Shown here: one piece after another, positions 16,797 through 26,143 of the stretch
Layout: every line of letters begins with the position of its first letter
How positions within the stretch are numbered: position 1 is the stretch's first letter
NCBI GenBank assembly: GCA_017481495.1
Contig: JAFUPC010000061.1
Coordinates: 1 to 42,157, forward strand
Direction: 5' to 3'
DNA: 42,157 nt
From: Clostridia bacterium
GTDB lineage: Bacteria > Bacillota > Clostridia > Oscillospirales > CAG-272
Translations under genes and position numbers: made by a program
Notes under the pieces: model-generated
What the model was told of the DNA's origin: nothing
Databases searched by the model: none
Seen by the model: only the letters and a program-made list of their open reading frames with translations

Positions 16797-19700
16797 TTAA
16801 ATAATATCATCATCGCCGTAGCCGTCGCCGAGCATTCCCGCAAGGAGATCGCCGGGATATTCGGCATCCTCGTCGGTGAACTCGTCATCTTCCACATAGC
16901 CGTCCGGAATGTCTTCGTCTTCGTTGACATCGGGGCCGACCATGTCGGCGATGTCGTAGGTGGTATCCTGTCCGTCATCCTCAGCCAGGCACGACAGCTC
17001 GATTTCGTTGCCGTCGTTGTCAAGCACACGGACGTCGAGTGCCAGCGCCTGAAGCTCCTTGACCAGGACACGGAACGCTTCCGGCACACCGGGGGTCGGG
17101 ATGTTCTGACCCTTGACGATGGCTTCGTAGGTCTTGACACGGCCGGTCACGTCGTCGGACTTGACCGTCAGAATCTCCTGCAGGGTATAAGCGGCACCGT
17201 ATGCTTCCAGTGCCCAGACTTCCATTTCACCGAAACGCTGACCGCCGAACTGGGCTTTACCGCCGAGCGGCTGCTGCGTGATGAGGGAGTAGGGGCCGGT
17301 GGAACGTGCGTGGATCTTATCGTCGACCAGGTGATGGAGCTTGAGGTAGTACATGATACCAACGGTGACGGGGTTGTCGAAAGGCTCGCCGGTACGGCCA
17401 TCGTAAAGGATGGACTTGCCGGACGGATCGATGCCCGCCATTTTCAGACACTCTTCAATGTCTTCATGCGTTGCGCCGTCGAAGATCGGGGTCATGACTT
17501 TCCAGCCGAGCTTCTTTGCGGCGTAGCCGAGGTGGACTTCCAGCACCTGACCGATGTTCATTCGGGAAGGCACGCCCAGGGGGTTCAGCACGATGTCAAG
17601 CGGCGTACCGTCGGCCAGGAACGGCATATCCTCGGGCGGCAGGATTCTGGACACGACACCCTTGTTGCCGTGACGGCCTGCCATCTTGTCACCGACGGAG
17701 ATCTTACGCTTCTGTGCGATATAAACACGCACGACCTTGTTGACACCGGGCGGCAGCTCGTCGCCCGCTTCGCGCGTGAAGACCTTGACGTCGACAACGA
17801 TACCGGTGATACCGTGCGGCAGGCGCATGGAGGTATCGCGGACTTCTCTCGCCTTTTCGCCGAAAATGGCACGGAGGAGGCGTTCCTCTGCGGTCAGCTC
17901 GGTCTCGCCCTTGGGGGTAACTTTACCGACCAGAATATCGCCTGCGTGTACCTCGGTACCGCGGCGGATGATACCCTCGTTGTTCAGGTCTTTCAGAGCA
18001 TCCTCACCGACGTTCGGAACGTCGCGGGTGATTTCTTCCGGACCGAGCTTGGTATCTCTTGCTTCGTGGGAATATTCTTCAATGTGGATGGAGGTGTAAA
18101 CGTCATCGCGGACAAGGCGTTCGTTCAAAAGAACGGCGTCCTCGTAGTTGTAGCCCTCCCAGGTCATGAAGCCGATGAGCATATTCTTGCCCAGTGCGAT
18201 TTCGCCGCCTTCGGTCGCGGGGCCGTCGGCAATGACATCGCCTTTCTTGACAAGGTCGCCCTGGCTGACAATCGGTCTCTGGTTGACACAGGTACCCTGG
18301 TTGGAGCGCTTAAACTTGATGAGCGTGTAAACTTCCTTTTTGCCGGAATCGCCGCGGACAACGATCTCATCGGCGGAAACCCGCTCGACAATACCGTCTT
18401 CCTTTGCGAGAATACAGACACCGGAGTCGACCGCCGCTTTGTATTCCATACCCGTACCGACAATCGGGGATTCCGTGACCATCAGCGGCACTGCCTGCTT
18501 CTGCATGTTGGAACCCATGAGCGCACGGGTGTTGTCGTCGTTTTCAAGGAACGGGATCATGGACGATGCAACGGAGAAGACCATACGCGGGGAGACATCA
18601 ACAAAGTCAATCTTGTCTGTCTCGACTTCGATGACATCCGCGCGGTCGCGGACGATCGCCTTCTTCTTGATAAATGCACCGTTTTCGTCAAGCTGTACCT
18701 TTGCAGGTGCGACGATATACCGATCCTCCACGTCAGCCGTCATGTAAACGATGTCGTTTGTGACAACGTGCGGGGTGACGGACTTGTCAACGCGGCGGTA
18801 GGGGGTTTCGATAAAGCCGTACTCGTTGATGCGCGCAAAGGTCGCAAGAGACGAAATCAGACCGATGTTCGGACCTTCTGGAGATTCGACGGGACAGATA
18901 CGGCCGTAATGCGTATAGTGGACGTCTCGGACTTCAAAGGATGCACGGTCACGGGACAGACCGCCCGGGCCGAGTGCGGAAAGACGTCTCTTGTGGGTCA
19001 GCTCGGCAAGGGGGTTCGCCTGATCCATGAACTGGGACAGCGGAGAGGAGCCGAAGAATTCACGGATGGCAGTGACGACGGGACGAATGTTGATGAGCGA
19101 CTGGGGTGTCAGAACGTCCGTGTCGTTGGTCATCATGCGTTCCTTGACGATCTTGTCCATACGGGAGAAGCCGATGCGCAGCTGGTTCTGAAGAAGCTCT
19201 CCGACACAGCGCAGACGGCGGTTGCCCAGATGGTCGATGTCGTCGGTCACGCCGATACCGTACTGCAGACCGATCATATAGTTGATGGAGGAGAAAATGT
19301 CGTCCTTGGTGACGTGTCTCGGAGAAAGTTCCGCTTCGCGGCGGGCACATTCTTCCTTGACCGCATCCACATCGCCCTCGCAGGCTTCGACGATCTCCAG
19401 GAGGACAGAGGTCTTGACCTTGCCCTTGATGCCGATGTCCTCAAGGCCGTAGCCGAGCACGACTTCGGGGAGAATGGTGCCGTTGGAGAACACCTTCATT
19501 TCGTTTTCGCCCTCGATGCGGACATAAACCTCGTTGACACCCGCATTTTCGATGGCAAGTCCGATCTCTTCATCGACCTCGGTATCGGCTTCATACAGAA
19601 TTTCACCGGTGATAGGGCTGATGACGGAACGGGACAGGGTCTGACCGATGAGACGCTTGCCCATCGCCAGCTTCTTGTTGTACTTGTAGCGGCCGACCGC

Positions 19701-20528
19701 TGCAAGGTCGTACCGCTTGGGGTCAAAGAACAGGTTGTTGATGAGCAGCTGAGCACTCTCAACCAGCGGCGGTTCACCCGGACGCAGTTTCTTGTAGATT
19801 TCTTTCAGTGCTTCTTCACCGGCGGTGGTGCCGTTGGTGTCGGCAAGTGTCTGCATACCGTCCTTTTCCATCGTTGCGTTGAGCAGCGGGACATCGCCGA
19901 AGTAGGTCTTGATTTCCGCCGCGGTCTCAATGACGAGTGCGCGGATGAGAACGGTTGCGGGGATTTTTCTGTTCTTGTCGATACGGACATAAAGGATGTC
20001 GTTGACATCGGTCTCATATTCCAGCCATGCGCCGCGGTACGGAATGATCTGTGCCGTGTAAATGCGCTTGCCGGTCTTGTCCGGGATGGAATCGAAGTAA
20101 ACGCCGGGGGAACGGACAATCTGCGAAACGATGACACGTTCCGCGCCGTTGATGATAAAGGTACCGGTTTCGGTCATCAGGGGGAAATCGCCCATGAAGA
20201 TTTCCTGTTCCTTGACTTCGCCGGTCAGACGGTTGGTCAGGCGGACCTTGACACGCAGGGGCGCGGCATAGTTGACGTCGCGTTCCTTGCATTCCTCAAC
20301 GGGGTATTTCGGGGTGGGATCGATCGAAAAATCAATAAATTCGATGATTAAGTTGCCGGAATAGTCCGTAATCGGAGACACGTCGTGAAGAACCTCCATC
20401 AGACCTGTCTCGATGAAGTTCTGGTAGGACTTCTTCTGAACCTCGATGAGGTTTGGCATTTCGAGCGCTTCATAGATCTTCTGGAAGCTCATACGGACAT
20501 TTCTGCCAAGCTGTCGGGGTTTGACCAT
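16797..20528 (-). CDS. rpoB: DNA-directed RNA polymerase subunit beta
   Basis: A 1243-residue beta subunit. Recognisable regions include [18 protein letters not shown] (fork/protrusion), [20 protein letters not shown] followed by [13 protein letters not shown] (rifampicin pocket, about residues 485-530), [14 protein letters not shown], and the C-terminal [18 protein letters not shown]. The rifampicin-contact Asp516, His526 and Ser531 equivalents are all wild type, so no resistance is predicted. An acidic tail ([20 protein letters not shown]) ends the protein. I place the start at the ATG at 20526-20528, 11 bases after GGAG; in-frame GTG codons lie 6 and 12 bases upstream and cannot be excluded. 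rplJ/rplL, its usual upstream neighbours, are absent. A GNAT gene precedes it instead. Confidence 0.98.
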   Translation of the reverse strand: MVKPRQLGRNVRMSFQKIYEALEMPNLIEVQKKSYQNFIETGLMEVLHDVSPITDYSGNLIIEFIDFSIDPTPKYPVEECKERDVNYAAPLRVKVRLTNRLTGEVKEQEIFMGDFPLMTETGTFIINGAERVIVSQIVRSPGVYFDSIPDKTGKRIYTAQIIPYRGAWLEYETDVNDILYVRIDKNRKIPATVLIRALVIETAAEIKTYFGDVPLLNATMEKDGMQTLADTNGTTAGEEALKEIYKKLRPGEPPLVESAQLLINNLFFDPKRYDLAAVGRYKYNKKLAMGKRLIGQTLSRSVISPITGEILYEADTEVDEEIGLAIENAGVNEVYVRIEGENEMKVFSNGTILPEVVLGYGLEDIGIKGKVKTSVLLEIVEACEGDVDAVKEECARREAELSPRHVTKDDIFSSINYMIGLQYGIGVTDDIDHLGNRRLRCVGELLQNQLRIGFSRMDKIVKERMMTNDTDVLTPQSLINIRPVVTAIREFFGSSPLSQFMDQANPLAELTHKRRLSALGPGGLSRDRASFEVRDVHYTHYGRICPVESPEGPNIGLISSLATFARINEYGFIETPYRRVDKSVTPHVVTNDIVYMTADVEDRYIVAPAKVQLDENGAFIKKKAIVRDRADVIEVETDKIDFVDVSPRMVFSVASSMIPFLENDDNTRALMGSNMQKQAVPLMVTESPIVGTGMEYKAAVDSGVCILAKEDGIVERVSADEIVVRGDSGKKEVYTLIKFKRSNQGTCVNQRPIVSQGDLVKKGDVIADGPATEGGEIALGKNMLIGFMTWEGYNYEDAVLLNERLVRDDVYTSIHIEEYSHEARDTKLGPEEITRDVPNVGEDALKDLNNEGIIRRGTEVHAGDILVGKVTPKGETELTAEERLLRAIFGEKAREVRDTSMRLPHGITGIVVDVKVFTREAGDELPPGVNKVVRVYIAQKRKISVGDKMAGRHGNKGVVSRILPPEDMPFLADGTPLDIVLNPLGVPSRMNIGQVLEVHLGYAAKKLGWKVMTPIFDGATHEDIEECLKMAGIDPSGKSILYDGRTGEPFDNPVTVGIMYYLKLHHLVDDKIHARSTGPYSLITQQPLGGKAQFGGQRFGEMEVWALEAYGAAYTLQEILTVKSDDVTGRVKTYEAIVKGQNIPTPGVPEAFRVLVKELQALALDVRVLDNDGNEIELSCLAEDDGQDTTYDIADMVGPDVNEDEDIPDGYVEDDEFTDEDAEYPGDLLAGMLGDGYGDDDII

Positions 20529-20636
20529 AGACACAATCACTCCATTCTGAATAGTTGTTCCGCCGCCGGTTTTTGCATGATTTTCACAAATCAGATAAGC
20601 CGGAAACGGAATCGGATGTACAAATAAGAGAAGTTA

Positions 20637-20666
20637 CGGAAAACGCAATTTTTTGCTTTTTTTCCG
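20637..20666 (-). promoter_or_regulatory. A/T-rich hairpin in the rpoB leader
   Basis: CGGAAAA/TTTTCCG arms (20637-20643, 20660-20666) enclose an inner GCAA/TTGC stem in the roughly 165-nt rpoB leader. No U-tract follows in the transcribed direction. Confidence 0.4.
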
Positions 20667-20700
20667 AAAAACATAATACGCCAGTATAATGCAGTATAAT

Positions 20701-20729
20701 ATTATAGCACAAATGAGAGAATTTGTCAA
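20701..20729 (-). promoter_or_regulatory. Consensus sigma-A promoter of rpoBC
   Basis: TTGACA (20724-20729) and TATAAT (20701-20706) on the minus strand are both perfect, with a 17-bp spacer. The predicted start is near 20694. Further TATTATAC-like sequences follow immediately and could provide alternative -10 boxes. Confidence 0.9.
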
Positions 20730-20761
20730 GGGCTTTTCCGAAAAATAAATACAATATGAAG

Positions 20762-20794
20762 AAAAAAAGAGCGGTGCACGTTCCTGCGCCACTC
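20762..20794 (-). terminator. Intrinsic terminator of the upstream GNAT gene
   Basis: A 10-bp stem with one G-U and one mismatch (20769-20778 with 20785-20794) is followed by seven T residues on the minus strand (20762-20768). It insulates rpoBC from the GNAT gene. Confidence 0.88.
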
Positions 20795-20803
20795 CATCAA
20801 AAT

Positions 20804-21292
20804 TTACCGGGACAGATGAATCCAGTACCGCTCAATCCACCGCCGGCTGTCCGGCTCAAAGACCTTTGACTCAAACACGCCGCCGTTTCCGAGGATCGTC
20901 CGCCGGCTCGCTTCATTGTCTTCCAGACAGCAGACCAGCACATCAAAAATCCCAAGCCGTCTGCATTCCAAAAGCACCAGAGACAGCATCTGCGCCGCAT
21001 AACCCTTTCGCCGCTCCCCCGGGCACACACAATAGCCGATGTGTCCGGCGTATTTTTCCAGAAAGTCGTTGAACCGGTGCCGGATTTGAATCAACCCTAC
21101 GACCTTGTCGTCCTCTTCTCTGACATAAATATACTGCGTTGTGAGCGGTTCCAGCTGATCAAGCCAGTCTTGTGTCCGCTCAAATTTCCGCAAGGACGAG
21201 CTTCCGTCCATGGAATCGCCGGATGCAAGATATTCCCGGCGGAATGCCTGGATCTGGCGATCATATTCCATTGTGGGTTCGATCAGTTTCAT
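20804..21292 (-). CDS. GNAT family N-acetyltransferase
   Basis: A 162-residue acetyltransferase of the predicted-acetyltransferase group related to COG3981. Visible are YIYVREEDDKVVGLIQIRHR (about 54-73) for the central sheet, HIGYCVCPGERRKGYAAQML (about 84-103) with the acetyl-CoA loop R-R-K-G-Y-A, and CLEDNEASRRTILGNGGVFES (about 121-141) with the conserved N..S...I...GG pattern. The substrate is unknown. The ATG (21290-21292) follows AGAGGTTTGT at about 10 bases. It has its own promoter (21338-21366) and terminator (20762-20794), so it is a stand-alone unit where rplJL would often lie. Confidence 0.85.
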   Translation of the reverse strand: MKLIEPTMEYDRQIQAFRREYLASGDSMDGSSSLRKFERTQDWLDQLEPLTTQYIYVREEDDKVVGLIQIRHRFNDFLEKYAGHIGYCVCPGERRKGYAAQMLSLVLLECRRLGIFDVLVCCLEDNEASRRTILGNGGVFESKVFEPDSRRWIERYWIHLSR

Positions 21293-21337
21293 TTTTACAA
21301 ACCTCTTTTCATTCCATTTTCATTTTATTATATTGCA

Positions 21338-21366
21338 ATTATAACACGAATGCCGTCAATTTTCAA
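21338..21366 (-). promoter_or_regulatory. Sigma-A promoter of the GNAT gene
   Basis: TTGAAA (21361-21366) and TATAAT (21338-21343) on the minus strand are separated by 17 bp. Confidence 0.75.
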
Positions 21367-21482
21367 GCACTGTGCATACTTTTTAACACTCTGTCCACAT
21401 TCCCCCCATCATTTCCCACACATAATCCCCCGCCGCCGCATCACATACTGTATGTAAAACCAAACGAAAGGACACCGCCTAA

Positions 21483-22892
21483 ATGAAACTGAAAGGCCCA
21501 TACTCCGAGACCCTGCGCACGCTTGACACCCGATTTTCCCTGCCGGACAACTTCGGCATCGTGAGGCGGGAATTTTCCGTCGGGGAGATGCGAGCGGTGC
21601 TGTATTTTGCGGAGGGGCTGAACGCATCCGCCGATGCGGAGCGGGTGCTTGCCCATTGCCAGAGCATAACACGGCATGACGGAACGTATCACTGTGCCGA
21701 GGACTTCTGCGCCGCCTGCATTCCGTATGCGGAGACGGAGATGTCGGACGACATTGCCCTGCTTTTTTCGGGTGTGATGACCGGATGTCTTCTGATGGTG
21801 CTGGAGCCGTTTCCGACACGCGGGATTCTTGTCAAGAACCGCAATCTTCCCCAGCGTTCGCTTGGCGAGCCGGAGCACGACAAGGTTCTGCGCGGCGCAC
21901 ATATCGGGTTTGGTGAATTGCTCCCCCAGAACTGCGCCATGATCCGACGTCTGCTTCCCGATCCGTCGCTCATCATGAAACGGTATCAGGTCGGCACACA
22001 CACCCGCACCGCCGTCGTTGTCTGTTATCTGCGCGGAAGTGCGGATGAGTCCTATCTTGCGTATCTTGACAAAAAGCTTTCCGCCATCCGCACGGATGCC
22101 TTATGTCTCGGCACCCAGAGTCTGGCAGAATGTCTGGTCACACGCCGCCCGTGGAATCCCTTTCCGCGCTTCCGCTATACGGAACGGCCGGATGCGGCGG
22201 CGGCATCGCTCTGCGAGGGAAGCGTTCTCGTCCTCTGCGACAACGCACCGCAGGCGATGATCTTACCCGTTTCCGTGTTTTCCTTTTTGCAGGAGACCAA
22301 CGACTTTTATCTTGCGCCGTTCACGGGAACGTACCTGCGGATTTTGCGGCTTTTTTCTTTTCTCGCCGCCGTGTACCTCTCCCCCGTCTGGTATGCCGCA
22401 ATTACGCATCCCCATCACCTGCCGCCGTGGCTGTCGTTTCTGTCACTGTCCGAACCCGCCGCCGTTCCCATCCTTGCACAGCTTCTGCTCATCGAGCTTG
22501 CCGTGGATGCCCTGAAGCTGGCTTCGATGAACACCCCCAACGCCCTCTCCAACTCCCTCTCCGTCATCGGCGGACTGATTCTCGGCGACTTCGCCGTGCA
22601 GACGGGACTGTTTATGCCCGAGACCATTCTCTGCATGGCGATCGTTTCCATTTCCCACTTTACCCAGCACAATTATGAACTTGGTTATGCGTTCAAGTAT
22701 ACCCGCGTCGCCATGCTTCTGCTCACGGCTCTGTTCGGCTGGTGGGGAATCCTGCTCGGAACAGTGCTGTGGCTGTTTTTGCTCGTCACCGTCCCGGCGC
22801 CCGAAGAAAAATCCCGGTATTTCTATCCGCTGTTCCCGTTTGACGGGCCGGCGCTGTTCAGTCTGTTTTTCAGGAGGAGAAAGGAGAGGTGA
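21483..22892 (+). CDS. spoVAF: Spore germination protein, GerA family / stage V sporulation protein AF-like
   Basis: A 469-residue membrane protein of the GerA/SpoVAF family, which acts in germinant sensing and ion or dipicolinate release at the spore inner membrane. The N-terminal half is soluble. The family signature, normally an EPE-E-vvRGpr-GF sequence followed by N-liRRR, appears as LPQRSLGEPEHDKVLRGAH then GFGELLPQNCAMIRRL (about residues 118-155). At least four hydrophobic segments follow from about residue 285 onward, including RLFSFLAAVYLSPVWYAAI and AMLLLTALFGWWGILLGTV. The LPQ and EPEHD details favour SpoVAF over GerxA; that choice is not certain. The ATG follows AAAGGAC. It is alone on the plus strand and divergent from the GNAT gene. 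Forespore sigma-G control would be expected, but I found no clear sigma-G boxes. Confidence 0.8.
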   Translation: MKLKGPYSETLRTLDTRFSLPDNFGIVRREFSVGEMRAVLYFAEGLNASADAERVLAHCQSITRHDGTYHCAEDFCAACIPYAETEMSDDIALLFSGVMTGCLLMVLEPFPTRGILVKNRNLPQRSLGEPEHDKVLRGAHIGFGELLPQNCAMIRRLLPDPSLIMKRYQVGTHTRTAVVVCYLRGSADESYLAYLDKKLSAIRTDALCLGTQSLAECLVTRRPWNPFPRFRYTERPDAAAASLCEGSVLVLCDNAPQAMILPVSVFSFLQETNDFYLAPFTGTYLRILRLFSFLAAVYLSPVWYAAITHPHHLPPWLSFLSLSEPAAVPILAQLLLIELAVDALKLASMNTPNALSNSLSVIGGLILGDFAVQTGLFMPETILCMAIVSISHFTQHNYELGYAFKYTRVAMLLLTALFGWWGILLGTVLWLFLLVTVPAPEEKSRYFYPLFPFDGPALFSLFFRRRKER

Positions 22893-22899
22893 GGGGGGT

Positions 22900-22922
22900 G
22901 CTGTCAACATAACATTGACAGC
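22900..22922. repeat. Perfect hairpin after the germination gene
   Basis: GCTGTCAA/TTGACAGC arms (22900-22907, 22915-22922) with a 7-nt loop lie 8 bp after the stop. It has no run of T on either side, so it is a weak terminator candidate or part of the adjacent repeat element. Confidence 0.5.
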
Positions 22923-22924
22923 AT

Positions 22925-22978
22925 GAAATATTTCCGCCTTTAGCGGATGATATACGCCTGCGGCGTGTGATATATTTC
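22925..22978. repeat. Cloverleaf-like palindromic element
   Basis: Outer arms GAAATAT/ATATTTC (22925-22931, 22972-22978) enclose two perfect hairpins, TCCGC/GCGGA (22933-22937, 22943-22947) and ACGCC/GGCGT (22954-22958, 22962-22966). The single-strand linkers are GATGATAT-like and GTGATAT. The layout suggests a small repetitive extragenic palindrome. It lies between convergent genes. No tRNA consensus residues are present. Confidence 0.55.
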
Positions 22979-23059
22979 GTTCTTTGGATGAAATGTTAAG
23001 GGAGAAAATGGTTATGCCATTTTCAATCTATCAAAAATTTCTTAATTTTACAACATTAC

Positions 23060-24286
23060 TCAACTTGCCCCCTCCCCGCAGATCCGCTTCATCGCCCGGT
23101 AAAATATCTCCGCATCCCGCATCGTGTTCCCCCAGCCGACAGATACGCGCACGGTGCCGTCGTTTTCCGTGCCGAATGCGCGGTGCGCAAACGGTGCGCA
23201 GTGAAATCCCGCGCGGGTGCAGATGCCGTCCCGCCCAAGTGCTTCCGACACCCGCATACACGACATCCCGCGCACACCGAACGACAGCGCCGTCCCCCGC
23301 GGAAGTGCGGACTGATAAAGTGTCACCCCGTCAAGCGACAGCAGCATTTCCCGCATCCGTTCGTACAGCCGGTGTGTTTCGCCGCGCACAGTATCAAGGC
23401 CGACCGCGGACAGATACCGGATGCCCGCATCTAGACCCGCGATAATGGGGGCGGCAAGCGTTCCCGCTTCCAATGCTTCCGGCAGGAAATCCGGCATCGC
23501 CGGGGACAGGGATGCCACGCCGTTTCCGCCCTGTACAAGCGACCGCGGCACCGGCGCATTTCCACCGAGCAGGAGCAGACCGCTTCCCTGCGGACCGAGC
23601 AGTGCTTTATGTCCGGCGGTACACAGATAGTCGATATTGTCCCGCTCCACATGAATGTCGTACATCCCCGCGCTCTGCGACGCATCGACGAGAAACGGAA
23701 TGCCGCGGGCGCGGCACAGCCCGCCGATTTTTCCGATGGGAAGTGCTGCCCCGCAGACGTTGGAGACATGACACGCACAGACAAGCGCCGTGTCCCGCGT
23801 GATGCGCCGCCGGATCTCCGACAAAATCTCCTCCTCGGAGAGCATCCCCTGCGCCCCACGGAAGACGGGATAAACGTCCCACATCACCTCGCCGCGCATT
23901 TCCATATCGTAAAGCGGCCGCACGACCGCATTGTGTTCCATGCCGGATACCAGGATTCGCGGGATTCTGCCGTCACTGCGTTTCACCCCGAAGCTGTGCA
24001 GAACTGTATTGATCGCCCATGTCGCGTTCGGATAAAACAGCACATTCTCCGGCTCCGGCACACCGAAAAATTCCGCTGTGTGTTCCCGCGCCGAAAACAC
24101 TGTTTCCGCCGCCCGCATCGACAGGGGATGCGCCGACCGTCCCGGATTTCCACCCGCATCCGTCATTGTGGTGAGTATCGCCCGCCCCACGCAGGCAGGC
24201 TTCGGCCAGCTCGTCGCCGCGTGATCAAGATAAATCAAGGCATTTCCCCAGCCCTTTCCCCTCCCGTCCGGATTCCGTCCCATCAT
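23060..24286 (-). CDS. Cysteine desulfurase family aminotransferase (class V, PLP-dependent)
   Basis: A 408-residue class V PLP enzyme of the cysteine desulfurase family (TIGR01977-like). It begins LIYLDHAATSWPKP, the family opening. The PLP lysine is in CTAGHKALLGPQGSGLLLL (about residue 215-235), and the C-terminal CTRAGFHCAPFAHRAFGT (about 365-382) holds the catalytic Cys that accepts the persulfide or selenide. Such enzymes take sulfur (or selenium) from cysteine and pass it to a carrier. The start ATG at 24284-24286 has GGAG 6 bases upstream; a longer frame overlaps the preceding gene and lacks a site. The gene begins 31 bp after a DUF3343 Se/S-carrier-like gene on the same strand, so a sulfur or selenium transfer pair is likely. 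Confidence 0.9.
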   Translation of the reverse strand: MMGRNPDGRGKGWGNALIYLDHAATSWPKPACVGRAILTTMTDAGGNPGRSAHPLSMRAAETVFSAREHTAEFFGVPEPENVLFYPNATWAINTVLHSFGVKRSDGRIPRILVSGMEHNAVVRPLYDMEMRGEVMWDVYPVFRGAQGMLSEEEILSEIRRRITRDTALVCACHVSNVCGAALPIGKIGGLCRARGIPFLVDASQSAGMYDIHVERDNIDYLCTAGHKALLGPQGSGLLLLGGNAPVPRSLVQGGNGVASLSPAMPDFLPEALEAGTLAAPIIAGLDAGIRYLSAVGLDTVRGETHRLYERMREMLLSLDGVTLYQSALPRGTALSFGVRGMSCMRVSEALGRDGICTRAGFHCAPFAHRAFGTENDGTVRVSVGWGNTMRDAEIFYRAMKRICGEGAS

Positions 24287-24317
24287 GCCACGCTCCTCTC
24301 TGTTGTATGGTTTTTTA

Positions 24318-24557
24318 TCATAACATCGGCAGCTCATCCGTCAGGATTTCATTGAAACGGACATGGGAAGCGGTGAGAATGCTCCGCAGCTCGGCGACAG
24401 AGACGTTCCCCGCAATTTCCAGCGCAAATGCGCACCCGTTTTTGGTTTCTCCTATATCCAGCCGCACCACCCGCGATACAATCCCGTGCGCGGCAAGCGC
24501 GCCCTTTCCCTTTTCCGCATAGGTGACGGAGCCGATGGCGATCCGTGTTCGTTTCAT
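24318..24557 (-). CDS. DUF3343 putative Se/S carrier-like protein
   Basis: A 79-residue protein resembling DUF3343 (PF11823, putative Se/S carrier protein-like). The pattern is a ferredoxin-like small domain: RIAIGSVTYAEKGKGALAAHGI, RVVRLDIGETKNGCAFALEI with a single Cys in the NGCAF motif typical of the family, then ELRSILTASHVRFNEI. The Cys is the expected carrier site. It is encoded directly ahead of the cysteine desulfurase and probably in the same transcript. In this family the context often links to selenium metabolism, but no selD or selA is in this window, so the selenium role is an inference. The ribosome site (GAGAG) is weak. Confidence 0.82.
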   Translation of the reverse strand: MKRTRIAIGSVTYAEKGKGALAAHGIVSRVVRLDIGETKNGCAFALEIAGNVSVAELRSILTASHVRFNEILTDELPML

Positions 24558-24603
24558 AATTTTATTCTCTCATTTATCGAAATGTTCGGATTTACGGCAA
24601 ATG

Positions 24604-24627
24604 AAAAGCACCGCCGGGCGGCAGTGC
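24604..24627 (-). terminator. Terminator-like hairpin upstream of DUF3343
   Basis: An 8-bp stem with one G-U pair (24608-24615 with 24620-24627), followed on the minus strand by TTTTC. It is the second of two tandem terminator-like hairpins after the serine hydrolase gene. Confidence 0.6.
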
Positions 24628-24651
24628 AGACCAATACTGCCCCCGGACAGT

Positions 24652-24691
24652 AAAAAGTGCCGCCGTAATGACAGTATATGTCAGGTACGGC
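24652..24691 (-). terminator. Terminator of the serine hydrolase gene
   Basis: GCCGTA/TACGGC outer arms (24662-24667, 24686-24691) and TGACA/TGTCA inner arms (24669-24673, 24679-24683). On the minus strand the stem is followed by GGCAC and then TTTTT (24652-24656). It lies 27 bp after the gene stop. Confidence 0.7.
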
Positions 24692-24718
24692 AGCGGGGTG
24701 CGCGGGGTTATGCGGTTG

Positions 24719-26143
24719 TCAATTCTCCTCCCCGAACCCATAGAAGTCCCGGTGGATGTCCTCGATCTCCGCAACGAGAGACCGGATGTATTCGTTGATG
24801 TCATCGTCATTGACGGCAAAATCAAAATCCGTCATCACGCACACGGCAAACGGCGCATCGCCGTAGACGACCGCCATATCGTGATAGGATGATTCATCCC
24901 AGCCGTACTTGTGCGCGACATTGTACGGGTTGTCCACAGCCTGTGTGATAAGCACCTGGTGGTTGGCGTTTTTCATCAGACTGATGAGAATGCCGCCCTC
25001 CGCCGGATATTCTTTTGCAAAATCATAGATTGCCGCGAGATAGATGCAGGCTTCCTCGGCGGTCATGTTGTTGAACGATGTGAACACAGATTCCACACCG
25101 AGCGACCGCGACACCGTCCAGAAGTAGTCGTAGCCGAATTCGTTGCGCAGAACGCGGAACGCCGTGTTGTCGGAGACCTTGATGGCGTACTCGATGAGCT
25201 CCAGCACGGTGAATTCCTTACCCGCGCCGGACAAATCCATATCCTTGATTTTTCCAGACCCCTCCGCTTTCATGCTTTCCGTCAGCGTGATCTTGCGTTC
25301 GAGATCGTACTTGTCCCAGATCTCCTGCGTGAGCGTTTTGCCGACAGCGGGGTCGTTTGTCGGATTCGCCGCTTTGATCTCATTGTACTGCGCGATCTGG
25401 TAAAGCAGGGTGTAGATGTACGGCGCTTTGATCAGACTTGCCGAAAAATAGACCGTATCGCCGTTGTAGGAATAGCTCGTCCCCCTCTCCAGGTCGCGGT
25501 AAGCGATCGCCACGGTCGGACAGGTATACCCCATCGCTTCATAGTCGATCTCCGTGTTGACGGGTTTTCCGTCCTCATCAAGCGGGGAGTTTTCCGCCGC
25601 GCGGTAAAGAATCTCGGCATCCTCGTCAAATTCGATGTCCTCGATTTTGATCAGCTCCCCGTCCGGATCAACGAGGAACGGGCCGTTTTTCATGCGGTCT
25701 TCGAGAGCCCGGATGCGCGCAAGCTGTTCGGTTAAGTTGAACGTATAGGAAAGCGAATCGGGGTCGGCGGGCGTGATGTCGCCGGGGTCAAATGTGCCGG
25801 AAATGGCGGTGTCACCCTCCGGGATGTATTCGGTTTCCGCGCCGGAAACTTCTTTTTGCAGCTGTTCCAGTTCTTCTGCAAGCGACTGTGCTTCTGCGCG
25901 CAGATCTTCGTTTTCCTGTTCCAGTCGGGACAGCGCCGTGTCGTCTGCGGATGCGCTGTCGTCAGCATCCGTACCGGCATCTGTGTCACTCACATCGGCA
26001 CCGGTCTGCACGACAGGCTGTGAATATGTATTGCGGGAGGTAAAATACATCGCCGCAAATCCCGCCGCCACAATGACAGACAGCACCGTCACCGCCGACA
26101 GCGTGATAAAAATCAGTTTCAGTTCTTTGCTGTTTCTTCTCAT
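24719..26143 (-). CDS. Membrane-anchored serine hydrolase, class A beta-lactamase/PBP-like fold
   Basis: A 474-residue protein with one N-terminal membrane segment (LIFITLSAVTVLSVIVAAGF, about 10-29). An acidic Asp/Ala-rich linker and a coiled coil (about 70-105, LEQENEDLRAEAQSLAEELEQL) follow, then a beta-lactamase2-like catalytic domain. Its motifs are the Ser-x-x-Lys SLIK in YFSASLIKAPYIY (about 234), SDN in KVSDNTAF (about 322) and KYG in HKYGWDES (about 412), in place of KTG. The Glu166-containing omega-loop motif of true beta-lactamases is not evident, so a cell-wall or inactive role is more likely than drug hydrolysis. Its ATG overlaps the S1-domain gene stop (ATGA), giving translational coupling to the divIC cluster, which supports a role at the cell envelope. 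Confidence 0.85.
   Translation of the reverse strand: MRRNSKELKLIFITLSAVTVLSVIVAAGFAAMYFTSRNTYSQPVVQTGADVSDTDAGTDADDSASADDTALSRLEQENEDLRAEAQSLAEELEQLQKEVSGAETEYIPEGDTAISGTFDPGDITPADPDSLSYTFNLTEQLARIRALEDRMKNGPFLVDPDGELIKIEDIEFDEDAEILYRAAENSPLDEDGKPVNTEIDYEAMGYTCPTVAIAYRDLERGTSYSYNGDTVYFSASLIKAPYIYTLLYQIAQYNEIKAANPTNDPAVGKTLTQEIWDKYDLERKITLTESMKAEGSGKIKDMDLSGAGKEFTVLELIEYAIKVSDNTAFRVLRNEFGYDYFWTVSRSLGVESVFTSFNNMTAEEACIYLAAIYDFAKEYPAEGGILISLMKNANHQVLITQAVDNPYNVAHKYGWDESSYHDMAVVYGDAPFAVCVMTDFDFAVNDDDINEYIRSLVAEIEDIHRDFYGFGEEN

Noticed and set aside
17310..20351. Continuous 1013-codon plus-strand reading frame antisense to rpoB
   Set aside because: The sense strand encodes a full-length conserved RpoB; the open antisense frame follows from codon bias in GC-rich coding DNA. 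It has no ribosome site or recognisable protein features.
22925..22978. tRNA gene suggested by the cloverleaf shape
   Set aside because: At 54 nt it is too short, and it lacks the TTC/GGT arm consensus, anticodon stem and acceptor end.
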